A DNA stretch of 64,000 nt from NCBI GenBank assembly GCA_047635695.1, contig JBLILN010000006.1:1-64000 (forward strand), written 5' to 3'. Of this stretch, positions 38,699 through 47,510 are shown piece by piece (the first letter of the stretch is position 1; each line of letters starts with the position of its first letter). Origin of the DNA: UBA2136 sp047635695 (GTDB taxonomy: Bacteria; Pseudomonadota; Alphaproteobacteria; UBA2136). The notes below the pieces were generated by a model. That model ran no database searches and was not told the DNA's origin. It worked only from the letters and a program-made list of their open reading frames with translations. The position numbers and the translations under genes were made by a program.

Positions 38699-40498
38699 TT
38701 ATCGACGACCAAATAGGCGTTCAATATCGGCCGTTTGCAGTTCCACATAAGTAGGCCTACCGTGGTTACACTGCGCCGAATTGGGCGTTGTCTCCATATC
38801 GCGTAAAATGGCATTCATGTCGGCCACACTTAATTTTCTGTTGGCGCGGATACTACCATGACAAGCCATGGTACTTAAAAAGTCTTCAAGTTTTTCTTGG
38901 ATAGTTGTTTCTTTTTTCATATTGCGCAGGTCTTCTACAATATCCAAAAGTAATTGTTTAGCATTCATTTCGCCCAAAATGGCGGGTGTGGCGCGCACAG
39001 AAATAGCTTCGGGGCCAAACTGTTCAATTTCAAGACCAAAAACCAAAAGGTCATCGGTACGTGCCAACAAGTTGTCGACATCTACAGGTTTAAGCTCGAC
39101 AATTTCAGGCAATAACAAGGCTTGTCTTTCCACATGGCCGCTTAAAATTTGTGATTTAAAACGCTCGTATACCAAACGTTCATGGGCGGCATGCTGGTCG
39201 ACCACAATCATACTGTTGGCTGTTTGTGATACAATATACGTGCCATGAAGTTGCGCTAAAGCAGCCCCCATAGGGTGATCGACAAAAGACGTACGGGATA
39301 TTTCGGCAGCCTGTTCGTCTTGGTTTATTTCAGGGCGCTGGAAGTTAAACGCTGTTGCATTTTCCGCAACAGATCGACCTTCTGACATAGGCATACTTGA
39401 ACGTTGCGTATAGTCAAACTGTGGTGTTTGCGGTAATACTTTGGCTTCAAAACGGTTTAAGGCTTGCGCACCCGGTGTTGTACTCACTTGTGTACTGTAT
39501 TCATCTAAGGCTTGGCGCACACAGGTGCGGATCATACCAAAAACGTCACGGCCATTTTTAAAACGCACTTCGGCTTTTGCCGGGTGAACGTTCACGTCAA
39601 TATCCGTCGTTGGTACCTCAATAAACAGCACAGCCGCAGGGTGACGTCCCACATGTAATAAATCATGATAGGCATTTTTAAGCGCCATAATCAGTAATTT
39701 ATCCTTCACAGGGCGGCCATTAATATACATGTATTGGCGCCTTGTGGTCGATAAATTATAAGTGGGTAAACTGGCAAAACCTTTAATAGACATATCGCCA
39801 CGGTCAAGGCTTAAACCAACGGCATTGCTGGTAAAATCACGCCCCATAAAGCTTGAAAGACGGGGTAGCATGTCATCTAGTAGGTCACTTTCAGCACGGG
39901 CGAAGCGAATAACCTCGTCACCGTCGCTTGATAATTTAAAGCTCACTTGTGGGTTGGCCAAGGCCAAACGCACAACAACGTCGGTAATATGTTCCATTTC
40001 TGTGCGCTTGGCTTTTAAGAACTTTAAGCGCGCAGGCGTGTTATAAAAGAGATCAACCACGTCGATGGTTGTACCTTCATTTCGGGCTGCAGGTTCAATT
40101 TGCATATTTTTACCGCCGTCTCCATAGATACGCCAGGCTTCTGTACTGCCTTGCACCTTAGAAGATATAGAAAAACGAGAAACTGAAGCCATGGAAGGCA
40201 AAGCTTCGCCCCTAAAACCAAAGGAATTGATATTAAAAAGGTCGTCTGTTACAGCAATTTTTGACGTGGCGTGACGTTCAAGTGCAAGGGGAAGTTGGTC
40301 TTTACTGATACCACTACCATTGTCTTTCACTGAAATGCGCTTGAGGCCATATTCGTCAATGGACACTTCAATATCTGTCGCACCTGCGTCGAGAGAATTT
40401 TCGACCAATTCTTTAATGACCGAGGCCGGGCGTTCTACCACCTCACCGGCAGCAATTTGGTTGGCTAAAAACTCTGGTAAAATTTGTATTTTTTTCAT
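38699..40498 (-). CDS. mutL: DNA mismatch repair protein MutL
   Basis: 599 residues. The N-terminal GHKL ATPase has IAAGEVVERPASVIKELVEN, DNGSGI, RHATSKI and GFRGEALPSMASVS. The C-terminal dimerisation domain (about 400-599) ends in CNHGRPTYVEL. MutL couples MutS recognition to downstream repair. Complete length and motifs. An N-terminal KIQILPEFLANQIAAGE start is normal. Confidence 0.95.
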   Translation of the reverse strand: MKKIQILPEFLANQIAAGEVVERPASVIKELVENSLDAGATDIEVSIDEYGLKRISVKDNGSGISKDQLPLALERHATSKIAVTDDLFNINSFGFRGEALPSMASVSRFSISSKVQGSTEAWRIYGDGGKNMQIEPAARNEGTTIDVVDLFYNTPARLKFLKAKRTEMEHITDVVVRLALANPQVSFKLSSDGDEVIRFARAESDLLDDMLPRLSSFMGRDFTSNAVGLSLDRGDMSIKGFASLPTYNLSTTRRQYMYINGRPVKDKLLIMALKNAYHDLLHVGRHPAAVLFIEVPTTDIDVNVHPAKAEVRFKNGRDVFGMIRTCVRQALDEYSTQVSTTPGAQALNRFEAKVLPQTPQFDYTQRSSMPMSEGRSVAENATAFNFQRPEINQDEQAAEISRTSFVDHPMGAALAQLHGTYIVSQTANSMIVVDQHAAHERLVYERFKSQILSGHVERQALLLPEIVELKPVDVDNLLARTDDLLVFGLEIEQFGPEAISVRATPAILGEMNAKQLLLDIVEDLRNMKKETTIQEKLEDFLSTMACHGSIRANRKLSVADMNAILRDMETTPNSAQCNHGRPTYVELQTADIERLFGRR

Positions 40499-40646
40499 AA
40501 GCTAAAACATACCCTAAAACGTTTATTATTTAAATGATAAATTCATATTTTATTGACAAATTAAGGTCTTATGCATACAGTTTACCGTATAAACAAGCCA
40601 TATCCACTTTTTTGGCGAGAAACACTCATCCTTTTTATGTTTAAAA

Positions 40647-40662
40647 ATACCCTCGGAGGTAT
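40647..40662 (+). promoter_or_regulatory. Hairpin masking the ribosome binding site of the 40668 gene
   Basis: ATACC pairs with GGTAT around CTCGGA, placing part of the GGAGG Shine-Dalgarno in the stem, six bases before the ATG. A weaker A/T extension is possible. It may be an RNA switch or thermometer. Confidence 0.45.
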
Positions 40663-40667
40663 ATTTT

Positions 40668-41051
40668 ATGACTATTTCAAAATACAATTTATTAAAAATT
40701 GAATCGAATAACACTGTACTTTTTATTGATAGTAATAAAGCAGGTGCTTTTGATGGTTTTTTACAGCAAGAGCATGCACTTATTGCGCAGGCTATTATTC
40801 AAAACTTATCTCTACATGAAAAATGTTACCCCAACTCAAGTACAAGCATTATATCCTTTATAGGGGATATGCCAGATACAGAATACAGCTTGCATACGCA
40901 AACATGTAAAGTAACACTTTTAAACAGCAAAACCATTAAAGTTACATCTATATTCCCTTGCCCATCTGATGATGCCCAGCAAATAGCTGAAAATTTAAAC
41001 CGGCCATCCACCCATTTATGGGGGCAAGTTACACCCAAAGTTTACATCTAA
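40668..41051 (+). CDS. Orphan 127-residue protein of unknown function
   Basis: The product begins MTISKYNLLKIESNNTVLFI and ends in TPKVYI. It has no signal peptide, membrane helix or family motif that I recognise; it looks like a small alpha/beta cytoplasmic protein with three cysteines. The GGAGG ribosome site is partly folded in a hairpin. The stop codon TAA is itself part of a second hairpin that masks the next gene's ribosome site, so translation of the two is probably coupled. Confidence 0.6.
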   Translation: MTISKYNLLKIESNNTVLFIDSNKAGAFDGFLQQEHALIAQAIIQNLSLHEKCYPNSSTSIISFIGDMPDTEYSLHTQTCKVTLLNSKTIKVTSIFPCPSDDAQQIAENLNRPSTHLWGQVTPKVYI

Positions 41052-41065
41052 CCTTTTGGAGGTTA
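41049..41065 (+). promoter_or_regulatory. Stop-codon/Shine-Dalgarno hairpin coupling two small genes
   Basis: TAACCTT pairs with GAGGTTA around TTG, a seven-pair stem with one G-U. It contains the TAA stop of the upstream gene on one side and the GGAGG site of the downstream gene on the other. A terminating ribosome would melt it. Confidence 0.6.
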
Positions 41066-41070
41066 CCTTT

Positions 41071-41454
41071 ATGAAAACATTACCTGCATTTAAAATTCAA
41101 ACACAAAAAACGGCCTTTCACGGCACTCTTATTTATATAGATGAAGACGTGTTATTGCCCACACATTATTTTTCCCCCGAGGAAAAAAAGGCCATCGCTA
41201 GCATACATGCAGACCATATTCAGGACTACGCCACAAAAGGTTTGATCATGCCCATCATTATTATTTTAAACATGGGTGTTAATGCTATTGTAAGCGACGG
41301 CAGCTGTATATCACGTCAGTCTATTTTTACAAAAGAAAATGGTGGTACAGTTGATGTGCAAACGCTTTTTAGCGCCTCTGAACCGCATAATGAGCAGATA
41401 AAACCATGTAATGCCATTCGTTATATTCGTTTTAATGGCGTTACTTATGTCTAA
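41071..41454 (+). CDS. Orphan 127-residue protein of unknown function
   Basis: Start at ATG 41071 (MKTLPAFKIQTQKTAFHGTL), six bases after GGAGGTTA; a longer frame from a TTG at 41056 begins inside the ribosome site and is rejected. The product is soluble, with a hydrophobic strand (GLIMPIIIILNMGVNAIVSD), and ends in FNGVTYV. No family was recognised. It has the same length as the upstream protein and a similar ending, but the alignment is otherwise poor. Confidence 0.6.
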   Translation: MKTLPAFKIQTQKTAFHGTLIYIDEDVLLPTHYFSPEEKKAIASIHADHIQDYATKGLIMPIIIILNMGVNAIVSDGSCISRQSIFTKENGGTVDVQTLFSASEPHNEQIKPCNAIRYIRFNGVTYV

Positions 41455-41467
41455 TATCGACTGTATT

Positions 41468-41493
41468 AAAAGTGTCCTTTCGGGCACTTTTTT
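41468..41493 (+). terminator. Terminator of the small-gene pair
   Basis: AAAAGTGTCC pairs with GGGCACTTTT (one G-U) around TTTC and runs into T. Confidence 0.88.
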
Positions 41494-41602
41494 ATGTCTG
41501 AAGCTTGATTTTTAGACAAGGCATGCGTATATACAGGGTATACATATACATCTTTCTTTACTTTTACACCACAACAACCCTTTTGGGTTAAGGACTTTTA
41601 AC

Positions 41603-41932
41603 ATGGTAACTTTACCTGTAAATTCTATTAGTATTTTTATACGCAACGCAACCGACAAAGACATCGTTAATCTAAACCGCCTTTTATTGACGGAAATTAT
41701 GCATTCTGAAAATGCTGATTTATTTAGCGGTTATCGTATCCATCAAAAAGACAGCCTCCCGACAGATGAAAGCAAGTACACTGAAATGCTTTTTGAATTT
41801 GAGAAGGCAACAAACTATCAATGGAAAGCAAAATCGTACTTTATTGGCCGTTGTTTATATGGGTCTGCCGTTTTAAATGGCTTAGACATATACCCACAAT
41901 TCAAAGTCAGCACACAATATATTGAAGTTTAA
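41603..41932 (+). CDS. Orphan 109-residue protein of unknown function
   Basis: The product starts MVTLPVNSISIFIRNATDKD and ends in STQYIEV. It is soluble and weakly acidic with no recognised family. AAGGA is at good spacing, directly after a hairpin (AACCC, TTTT, GGGTT; 41576-41589) that could expose or hide it. A strong bidirectional terminator follows at 41941. Confidence 0.55.
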   Translation: MVTLPVNSISIFIRNATDKDIVNLNRLLLTEIMHSENADLFSGYRIHQKDSLPTDESKYTEMLFEFEKATNYQWKAKSYFIGRCLYGSAVLNGLDIYPQFKVSTQYIEV

Positions 41933-41940
41933 AGCGATTT

Positions 41941-41969
41941 AATAAAGCCTCCTTTTAGGAGGCTTTATT
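41941..41969. terminator. Strong terminator between the small gene and pgi
   Basis: AATAAAGCCTCC pairs with GGAGGCTTTATT, 12 perfect pairs around TTTTA, followed by T tracts. Confidence 0.92.
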
Positions 41970-42052
41970 TTTGTGGGTATATATTTATTTTTTTAGCAGA
42001 GTAGTGGACATACTACGTCCATGACATGCGCTAAAAATAAAATAGATACCGC

Positions 42053-43330
42053 TTAAGCCTGAATACTGCGGGTAAGATAGTCCATTGTCCGCTTCTTCCC
42101 TTCTTCAACCCCTGGCTGGTCCCATGTATTGACGTCTAGTAATATACCTGCGACAGCTGTTTCGAGCATGAAGTGCATAAGCAATGCACCAAGCACTTTT
42201 TCATCGAGTTTTTCTGTATAAAATGTACGGACAGGCACGGCATTATCATTAAGTGCATCCGCCGTACCGTGGGCTTGGTTATACATTAATTTACCGAGGT
42301 TAAGGCCGTCTAAATAGGGCTCTTCGACCAGTGCGGCAAATTGGCTTTTTATTGTACGGCCTTCATCGCTGCAATCTGGCAAAATAATACTCACAACTTT
42401 GTCTTTTGGCCCTTCCATCAGCATTTGCAAGGCGCTGTGCTGATCAGTACTGCCAACAGCTGGCACGGGTGTTGTACCCTTACCTTCTTTACCTAAACTT
42501 TCTGCCCAAAGCTGTACGTACCAATCACTCATTGACTGTAAACGGTCGCTATAAGGCATCATATAGTGAATAGAACGCCCCATTTCACCTGCTTTAACGG
42601 CAAAAGCGGCACCATAGGTAGCTTGTGAAGTAAGAGGGTCTTGATAAAATTCATGCAGTACTTCTGCTGCACCTGCACGCAAGTCAGCCACGTTCAAACC
42701 TGCCATAATAGCTGGTAATATACCCACCAATGAAAGCACTGTGAAACGACCGCCAATGTCTTTTGCATGGTTAAGTGTTGGAATTTCATACTCTGTTAAG
42801 AAGGCACGAAGTGGGCTATCTTTATCTTCTGTAATGCCCAACATATGCAATGAAAGTGGTAATTTCTGCTGCGTAAAGGCGTCGGCCAATAGCAGTGTTT
42901 GTGACAAGGTTTCAATAGTACCGCCCGATTTACTGACAGATATAACCACCGTTTTTTCGAGTGGGACAGCGTTGATGAGTTGCTCCATTGTAAAAGGATC
43001 TACATTATCTAGGAAGTGTAACTTCACTTTTGTTTTGGCAAATTTACCCATAAAGGAAACAAGTGTTTGCGCCCCTAACGAAGAACCACCCACACCTAAG
43101 AAAATGGCATGCTCAAAGTTTTCAGCCCAACTTTCAGCCAGAGCTTCAAGCCCTACCAAGTCTTCTTGTTGTTCACAAACTGTAAAGCCTGGGAACATGC
43201 CGGCTTTTAAAGCCTCTGTAAAGGCGCCAATTTTTTCGACCTTTGCATGAATGTCGTCCAAAAGGGTTTTTCTTGTGAGGGATAATGTGCCAAGGGCTGT
43301 CATATCATCATAGCGATACAAATTCGTCAT
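42053..43330 (-). CDS. pgi: Glucose-6-phosphate isomerase
   Basis: 425 residues. Sugar-phosphate binding motifs SVSKSGGTIETLSQ and KDIGGRFTVLSLVG are clear, as is the catalytic loop near the C-terminus. It interconverts glucose 6-phosphate and fructose 6-phosphate. It is shorter than the E. coli enzyme (549 residues) and closer to the compact Gram-positive and archaeal-bacterial form. Single gene between terminators. Confidence 0.9.
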   Translation of the reverse strand: MTNLYRYDDMTALGTLSLTRKTLLDDIHAKVEKIGAFTEALKAGMFPGFTVCEQQEDLVGLEALAESWAENFEHAIFLGVGGSSLGAQTLVSFMGKFAKTKVKLHFLDNVDPFTMEQLINAVPLEKTVVISVSKSGGTIETLSQTLLLADAFTQQKLPLSLHMLGITEDKDSPLRAFLTEYEIPTLNHAKDIGGRFTVLSLVGILPAIMAGLNVADLRAGAAEVLHEFYQDPLTSQATYGAAFAVKAGEMGRSIHYMMPYSDRLQSMSDWYVQLWAESLGKEGKGTTPVPAVGSTDQHSALQMLMEGPKDKVVSIILPDCSDEGRTIKSQFAALVEEPYLDGLNLGKLMYNQAHGTADALNDNAVPVRTFYTEKLDEKVLGALLMHFMLETAVAGILLDVNTWDQPGVEEGKKRTMDYLTRSIQA

Positions 43331-43464
43331 AAAAATGCCTTACTTATCAAAGTTAATTTATATTCATTATATGTGGAAGCGAAATATACAGAGTACATGC
43401 GCACCGCAAAAGTTAAACAAAAGAATAATAACGTACAGATAAGTACCTTATAAGACTTTCAAGG

Positions 43465-45555
43465 TTAGTTTAACGTCTTTCGCTGTATGACGTCAAATTC
43501 TTCTGAAAGCTCTGCGGCTGGCATAGCAAAGTGATAACCTTGTGCAAAGTCGATACCGAGGCGTCTTAATAGCGCCACCGTTTCTGGTTCTTCAACCATT
43601 TCGGCCACTGTCTTAATGTCGAAACGACGGGCAATATCACGTAGGGCACGCACAAAAGTTTCGTCTTCTTTGTTGCGGTGTAGGTCACGAATGAATGAAC
43701 CATCAATCTTAATATAGTCAAGGTCTAGCTGGCGAATGTAGTCAAAGGATGAATAACCAACACCGCAGTCATCAAGCGCAAACTGCGCACCCAAACTTTT
43801 AAATTTAGAAATAACACGCCTTGCATGGTCCATGTCTTTCAAAGCTGATGTTTCTGTAAGTTCAAAAATAACACTCGCTGGCTTGATATTTTTTGTTGAC
43901 AGATGGTGCGTGATGCGTTCAATAACTTCTGAATCTGAAAATGTTTTACCTGAAATATTAATGCTTAAATTTATATTTTTGCCTTCAGCTTGCCACTTTT
44001 CGAGCATATCCATCGCACGGCAGGCAACAATTCTATCCAGTTTCGAAATAATACCAAATTCTTCTGCAACTTCGATAAATTGTACAGGTGAGACAATGTT
44101 ATTATCTTCATCTAAAAGGCGCACCAAAACTTCATAACGTTCAACGGTTGAGGTGTTAGCAAAGCTTACAATAGGCTGATAATATAAAATAAGGCGCTCT
44201 TGTTCATGTTCAAGACACTTTGAAACAAAATTTGAAAGCTCCATTTTTTTCAATGAATCTTGTTGGCGTAATTCAAGCTCATCAAACAAGCAATAAGTGT
44301 TACTACCTCTTGCTTTTGCTTCACCCAATGCAATATGCACATTTGATAAAAGTTCGTCCGCTGTATTACCATCACGACCAAGAGAAATACCACCTGCACG
44401 TGCTGTTACATACGTAGATTTACCCTCAATTTGAAATTCACGTGCACTTAAAGCACGTAAAATTTCTTTCGCTTGGATACCCGCGTCGACTGTTGACGTA
44501 TTACTTAAAATAATCGCAAATTCGTCACCGCCTGTACGTGCAACAAAATCGTCTGTACGTAACATTCTCTTTAAAAGCTGTGCAAAATGTACAACAAGTT
44601 TGTCACCTGCACCATAACCGATACTGTCGTTTACAAGTTTAAAGCGGTCTATATTAAGTACAATTAAGGCACCTTCTAAGCCTTCTCGTAAATGACGTCT
44701 CAGCACACGGCCAAGTTCGTCTGTAAAACGGCTACGGTTATAAAAACCAGTAAGTGCATCATTATTTGCCATGAAATACAAGTGGTCCACAGAGGCTTTT
44801 TCGTTCGATATGTCTTTCGCGACACCACGATAACCAGTGACTTGACCTTTTTTATCAAAAACAGGGACACCGCTAAGTGACCAACATTTTCTGGTACCAT
44901 AAGAGTCAAAGCTCCAGAATTCTTCCTCTTGGAAAGGGCGTGGTTCTTTAAAAAGTTGGCTGAATTCGTCTTCGATGCGGCTACCTTCTTCAGGCAGGAA
45001 GCACTTTAAAAATGACATGCCTGTGTCAATATTTTCCATAGATCTTTTACGGCTCGATGAAAAAACTATTTTAAGCGATTTGTCAATTTCCCACAGCCAG
45101 TCGGCAAAATGGTCTGCTACATCACGGAAGCGTTGTTCCGCATTTTGATATACTTCTTCAAGCTGTTGTACCGACTTACCGAGGCGGTAGTGGTCTTTCA
45201 CAGCGTCTAAAATACTCATAAACACATCTTGATCGACACTGGTCCTTGGTAAAATGAATTTAATGCCGCGTGTTCTCACACGTGTAGAAACGTCAAGTGA
45301 GTCGGTCATAACCATGATAGGACCCTTGTGGTGTCTTTCTACATGGTCAATGAAATCAGCAAATTGTTCCGTATAAACGTCCGTCACTAATACAATAGTC
45401 TCGAAAGAGTCATGTCCTTCTAAGGCAAGGAGCCCAGCTTCATAGCCGACAGATACGTGATGTTCTATACCAAGAAGCGGTGAGTTTTGTCTTAAAAACA
45501 AAGTTCTCACTTTTTCGGCTAATATTAACTCTGGTGTGACGATTAAAATCGGCAT
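43465..45555 (-). CDS. Receiver-like, PAS, GGDEF and EAL protein (c-di-GMP turnover)
   Basis: 696 residues. Residues 1-120 are a degenerate receiver fold; a PAS domain with PAC end follows (about 135-255, GQVTGYRGVAKDIS). The GGDEF domain has an intact RTGGDEFAII. The EAL domain has YEVLVRL (EVL in place of EAL), DDCGVGYSSFDYI and DYIKIDGSFIRDL, so phosphodiesterase activity is plausible. A sigma-54 type promoter lies 92 bases upstream, which links it to the flagellar genes. It would control motility or biofilm through c-di-GMP. Confidence 0.9.
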   Translation of the reverse strand: MPILIVTPELILAEKVRTLFLRQNSPLLGIEHHVSVGYEAGLLALEGHDSFETIVLVTDVYTEQFADFIDHVERHHKGPIMVMTDSLDVSTRVRTRGIKFILPRTSVDQDVFMSILDAVKDHYRLGKSVQQLEEVYQNAEQRFRDVADHFADWLWEIDKSLKIVFSSSRKRSMENIDTGMSFLKCFLPEEGSRIEDEFSQLFKEPRPFQEEEFWSFDSYGTRKCWSLSGVPVFDKKGQVTGYRGVAKDISNEKASVDHLYFMANNDALTGFYNRSRFTDELGRVLRRHLREGLEGALIVLNIDRFKLVNDSIGYGAGDKLVVHFAQLLKRMLRTDDFVARTGGDEFAIILSNTSTVDAGIQAKEILRALSAREFQIEGKSTYVTARAGGISLGRDGNTADELLSNVHIALGEAKARGSNTYCLFDELELRQQDSLKKMELSNFVSKCLEHEQERLILYYQPIVSFANTSTVERYEVLVRLLDEDNNIVSPVQFIEVAEEFGIISKLDRIVACRAMDMLEKWQAEGKNINLSINISGKTFSDSEVIERITHHLSTKNIKPASVIFELTETSALKDMDHARRVISKFKSLGAQFALDDCGVGYSSFDYIRQLDLDYIKIDGSFIRDLHRNKEDETFVRALRDIARRFDIKTVAEMVEEPETVALLRRLGIDFAQGYHFAMPAAELSEEFDVIQRKTLN

Positions 45556-45646
45556 TCATTAAGGTCCTTTCTATCTGCTCTTACTTATGCAAGGGCATTC
45601 AAACTATTACTTTAGTATAACTGACAAATGTCTATGCGCTGTATTA

Positions 45647-45663
45647 AGCACATTTTATGCCAA
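45647..45663 (-). promoter_or_regulatory. Sigma-54 type promoter of the GGDEF-EAL gene
   Basis: On the minus strand TTGGCATAAAATGTGCT has the GG and GC dinucleotides at the required 10-base interval (consensus TTGGCACN5TTGCT). Confidence 0.6.
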
Positions 45664-45706
45664 GTTTTAAAAAGCACACCTTTTTAGATAGATAAATAAT
45701 AGTTTA

Positions 45707-46429
45707 CTAGCAAATAATTGTATTTGGGTTGTTGTCTCTTGCCTGTGACAGCTTACCGTCCATAACATATAATAAGCCAGCCATATCACGTATTGCCGGG
45801 TCACGGCTATCCACAACACAACCACTCATTGTCATGCGCACACGCCCCATAGAAAGTTCGTAATCTCTATCGACTGATTCACGGATACGTTCAGCTAAAA
45901 TTTTAGCACCTTCCATGTCAGTTTCTGGGCACAACACCATAAATGTACGTTCACTTGTGCGACCAGGAGAATCACTATCACGTACAAAATGACGAATCGC
46001 GCGTGATGCTTCACCAACCAACAAGTTAATATCACTCATGCCTAAGTTTTTTAAATCATCTCCAAATGGGTCTAATTCAAAAGCGATGACACTGAAGTGT
46101 GTATCGTAACGCAGGGCACGGTAAAGTTCTTTTTCTACGAGATGAAGTATATAGCGACGCGAAAACATTTGTGTAATTTCGTCATAAGCCATGAGTTCTC
46201 TTAGATAAGAAACGGCTGTTTCTAGGGCTTTACCACTACGTTCTAAGGTAACAACCAAGTCGGTAATTTTTGCCATTTCTTCGCGTGAAATATTAATAGC
46301 GCCGTCGGTCATTGTCAGACGTACTTTGTTTGACTTTACTCTGGCTATAAAGTCCTCTGCTTCTTCTAAAGATGTTTCGATATCACGAATGGTACGAATG
46401 TCCTGTAGAATGCTTGGCGCGTCTTTCAT
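45707..46429 (-). CDS. Degenerate GGDEF-domain protein
   Basis: 240 residues: an N-terminal helical region (1-80, coiled-coil-like) followed by a diguanylate-cyclase fold (ELMAYDEITQMFSRRYILHL). The active-site motif is GRTSERTF where GGDEF is expected, so it should be catalytically dead and may bind c-di-GMP, GTP or a partner. It is upstream of, and divergent from, flgF, with the GGDEF-EAL gene behind it. A role in flagellar control is inferred. Confidence 0.78.
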   Translation of the reverse strand: MKDAPSILQDIRTIRDIETSLEEAEDFIARVKSNKVRLTMTDGAINISREEMAKITDLVVTLERSGKALETAVSYLRELMAYDEITQMFSRRYILHLVEKELYRALRYDTHFSVIAFELDPFGDDLKNLGMSDINLLVGEASRAIRHFVRDSDSPGRTSERTFMVLCPETDMEGAKILAERIRESVDRDYELSMGRVRMTMSGCVVDSRDPAIRDMAGLLYVMDGKLSQARDNNPNTIIC

Positions 46430-46763
46430 ATATACATACTTTACTATTAATTAATATTTATAGGGGCAATTCTGCGTCTAAAATAAAATAAAAGCAAACA
46501 AAACACTTACGCTTTTCTAAAGTAAGGGCACTATAAAGGAGCCCTTGTTTCAAACGTGCAACGCTTCTAGACCATAAAATGACACTAACCCTATTAACAA
46601 CAGGCTACCCACCATATTTTCCTAAAAATGAAATAAGGCCAAGCTTTGAAAAAAGCATATACACCAATAAAATCAACATGTTGCAATTATTGGCACGGTT
46701 CATGCTTTTACTTCCGGTAACAGGTTTCTGGGGAGAAGCCGAACTAATTGGGAGAAAAAAAAC
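46430..46763. other. Regulatory gap between the degenerate GGDEF gene and flgF
   Basis: 334 bases. The sigma-54 type promoter at 46690 accounts for part of it. A 62-codon frame from 46579 overlaps this promoter, ends four bases into flgF and has no family-like sequence, so I do not call it a gene. Confidence 0.55.
46690..46706 (+). promoter_or_regulatory. Sigma-54 type promoter of flgFGAH
   Basis: TTGGCACGGTTCATGCT is nearly consensus, with GG and GC separated by 10 bases, 58 bases before the flgF ATG. Confidence 0.8.
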
Positions 46764-47489
46764 ATGACAGTACCAGTTTACATCGTTTCGTCACATATGC
46801 TTGGGCAACGCTCAAAGCTTGATATGGTAGCCGATAACGTGGCTAACGCCAATACAACTGGTTACAAAAAGCTGGGCATGAGTTTTTCTGAAATTGTGAG
46901 CCGTCAAAAAACACAAGAAGTCGCTTCTTTCACACATCATAACGGTACACATTACGACTTTTCTCAAGGTGGCCTTACAAGAACAGATAACGACCTTGAT
47001 ATGTCTATTACAGGTGCTGGCTTTTTCGCTACAGAAAGAAACGGTCAAACACACTACACCAGAAATGGTAAATTCGGCCTTAGCTCTGAGGGAAACCTTA
47101 TTACTGACACAGGATCACCTGTACTCGATACAAACGGTGGCCCGATTAACATACCTGCCGACAGTACAAAAATTACAGTAACGCAAGACGGTACCATCGC
47201 CAACCAAAATGGCCCTCTTGCAAGTATCGGTATTTTTAATATCGACGAACCACAAAAACTTATTCGTACGGGTAGCCACGGTTATATTTATAACGGTGCA
47301 GAGCCAACACTATCGACAACGGCCGCTATCACACAAGGGTTTGTTGAAAATGCCAACATTAACCCTATCGAAGAAACAGTGAACTTAACAGAAATTAACC
47401 GCAGCTATACATCAAGTTCAAAACTTGTGAAGTCGCTCGAAGAACTTCAACAAAATGTCATTCGCAACCTATCGCGTTTGCCACAATAA
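46764..47489 (+). CDS. flgF: Flagellar proximal rod protein FlgF
   Basis: 241 residues. It has the N-terminal rod-protein motif DMVADNVANANTTGYKKLGM and a C-terminal helix for rod assembly (VNLTEINRSYTSSSKLVKSL). FlgF is part of the proximal rod of the flagellar basal body. It precedes flgG by 21 bases and lies behind a sigma-54 type promoter. Confidence 0.92.
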   Translation: MTVPVYIVSSHMLGQRSKLDMVADNVANANTTGYKKLGMSFSEIVSRQKTQEVASFTHHNGTHYDFSQGGLTRTDNDLDMSITGAGFFATERNGQTHYTRNGKFGLSSEGNLITDTGSPVLDTNGGPINIPADSTKITVTQDGTIANQNGPLASIGIFNIDEPQKLIRTGSHGYIYNGAEPTLSTTAAITQGFVENANINPIEETVNLTEINRSYTSSSKLVKSLEELQQNVIRNLSRLPQ

Positions 47490-47510
47490 GATAAATAAGG
47501 AGATAATATT

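Noticed and set aside
40668..41932. Toxin-antitoxin pair among the orphan small genes
   Set aside because: Size and coupling fit, but no toxin or antitoxin motif, no DNA-binding fold and no palindromic operator were seen.
46579..46767. A 62-codon frame upstream of flgF
   Set aside because: It contains the sigma-54 promoter and would be translated only from a transcript starting further upstream; the sequence is not family-like.
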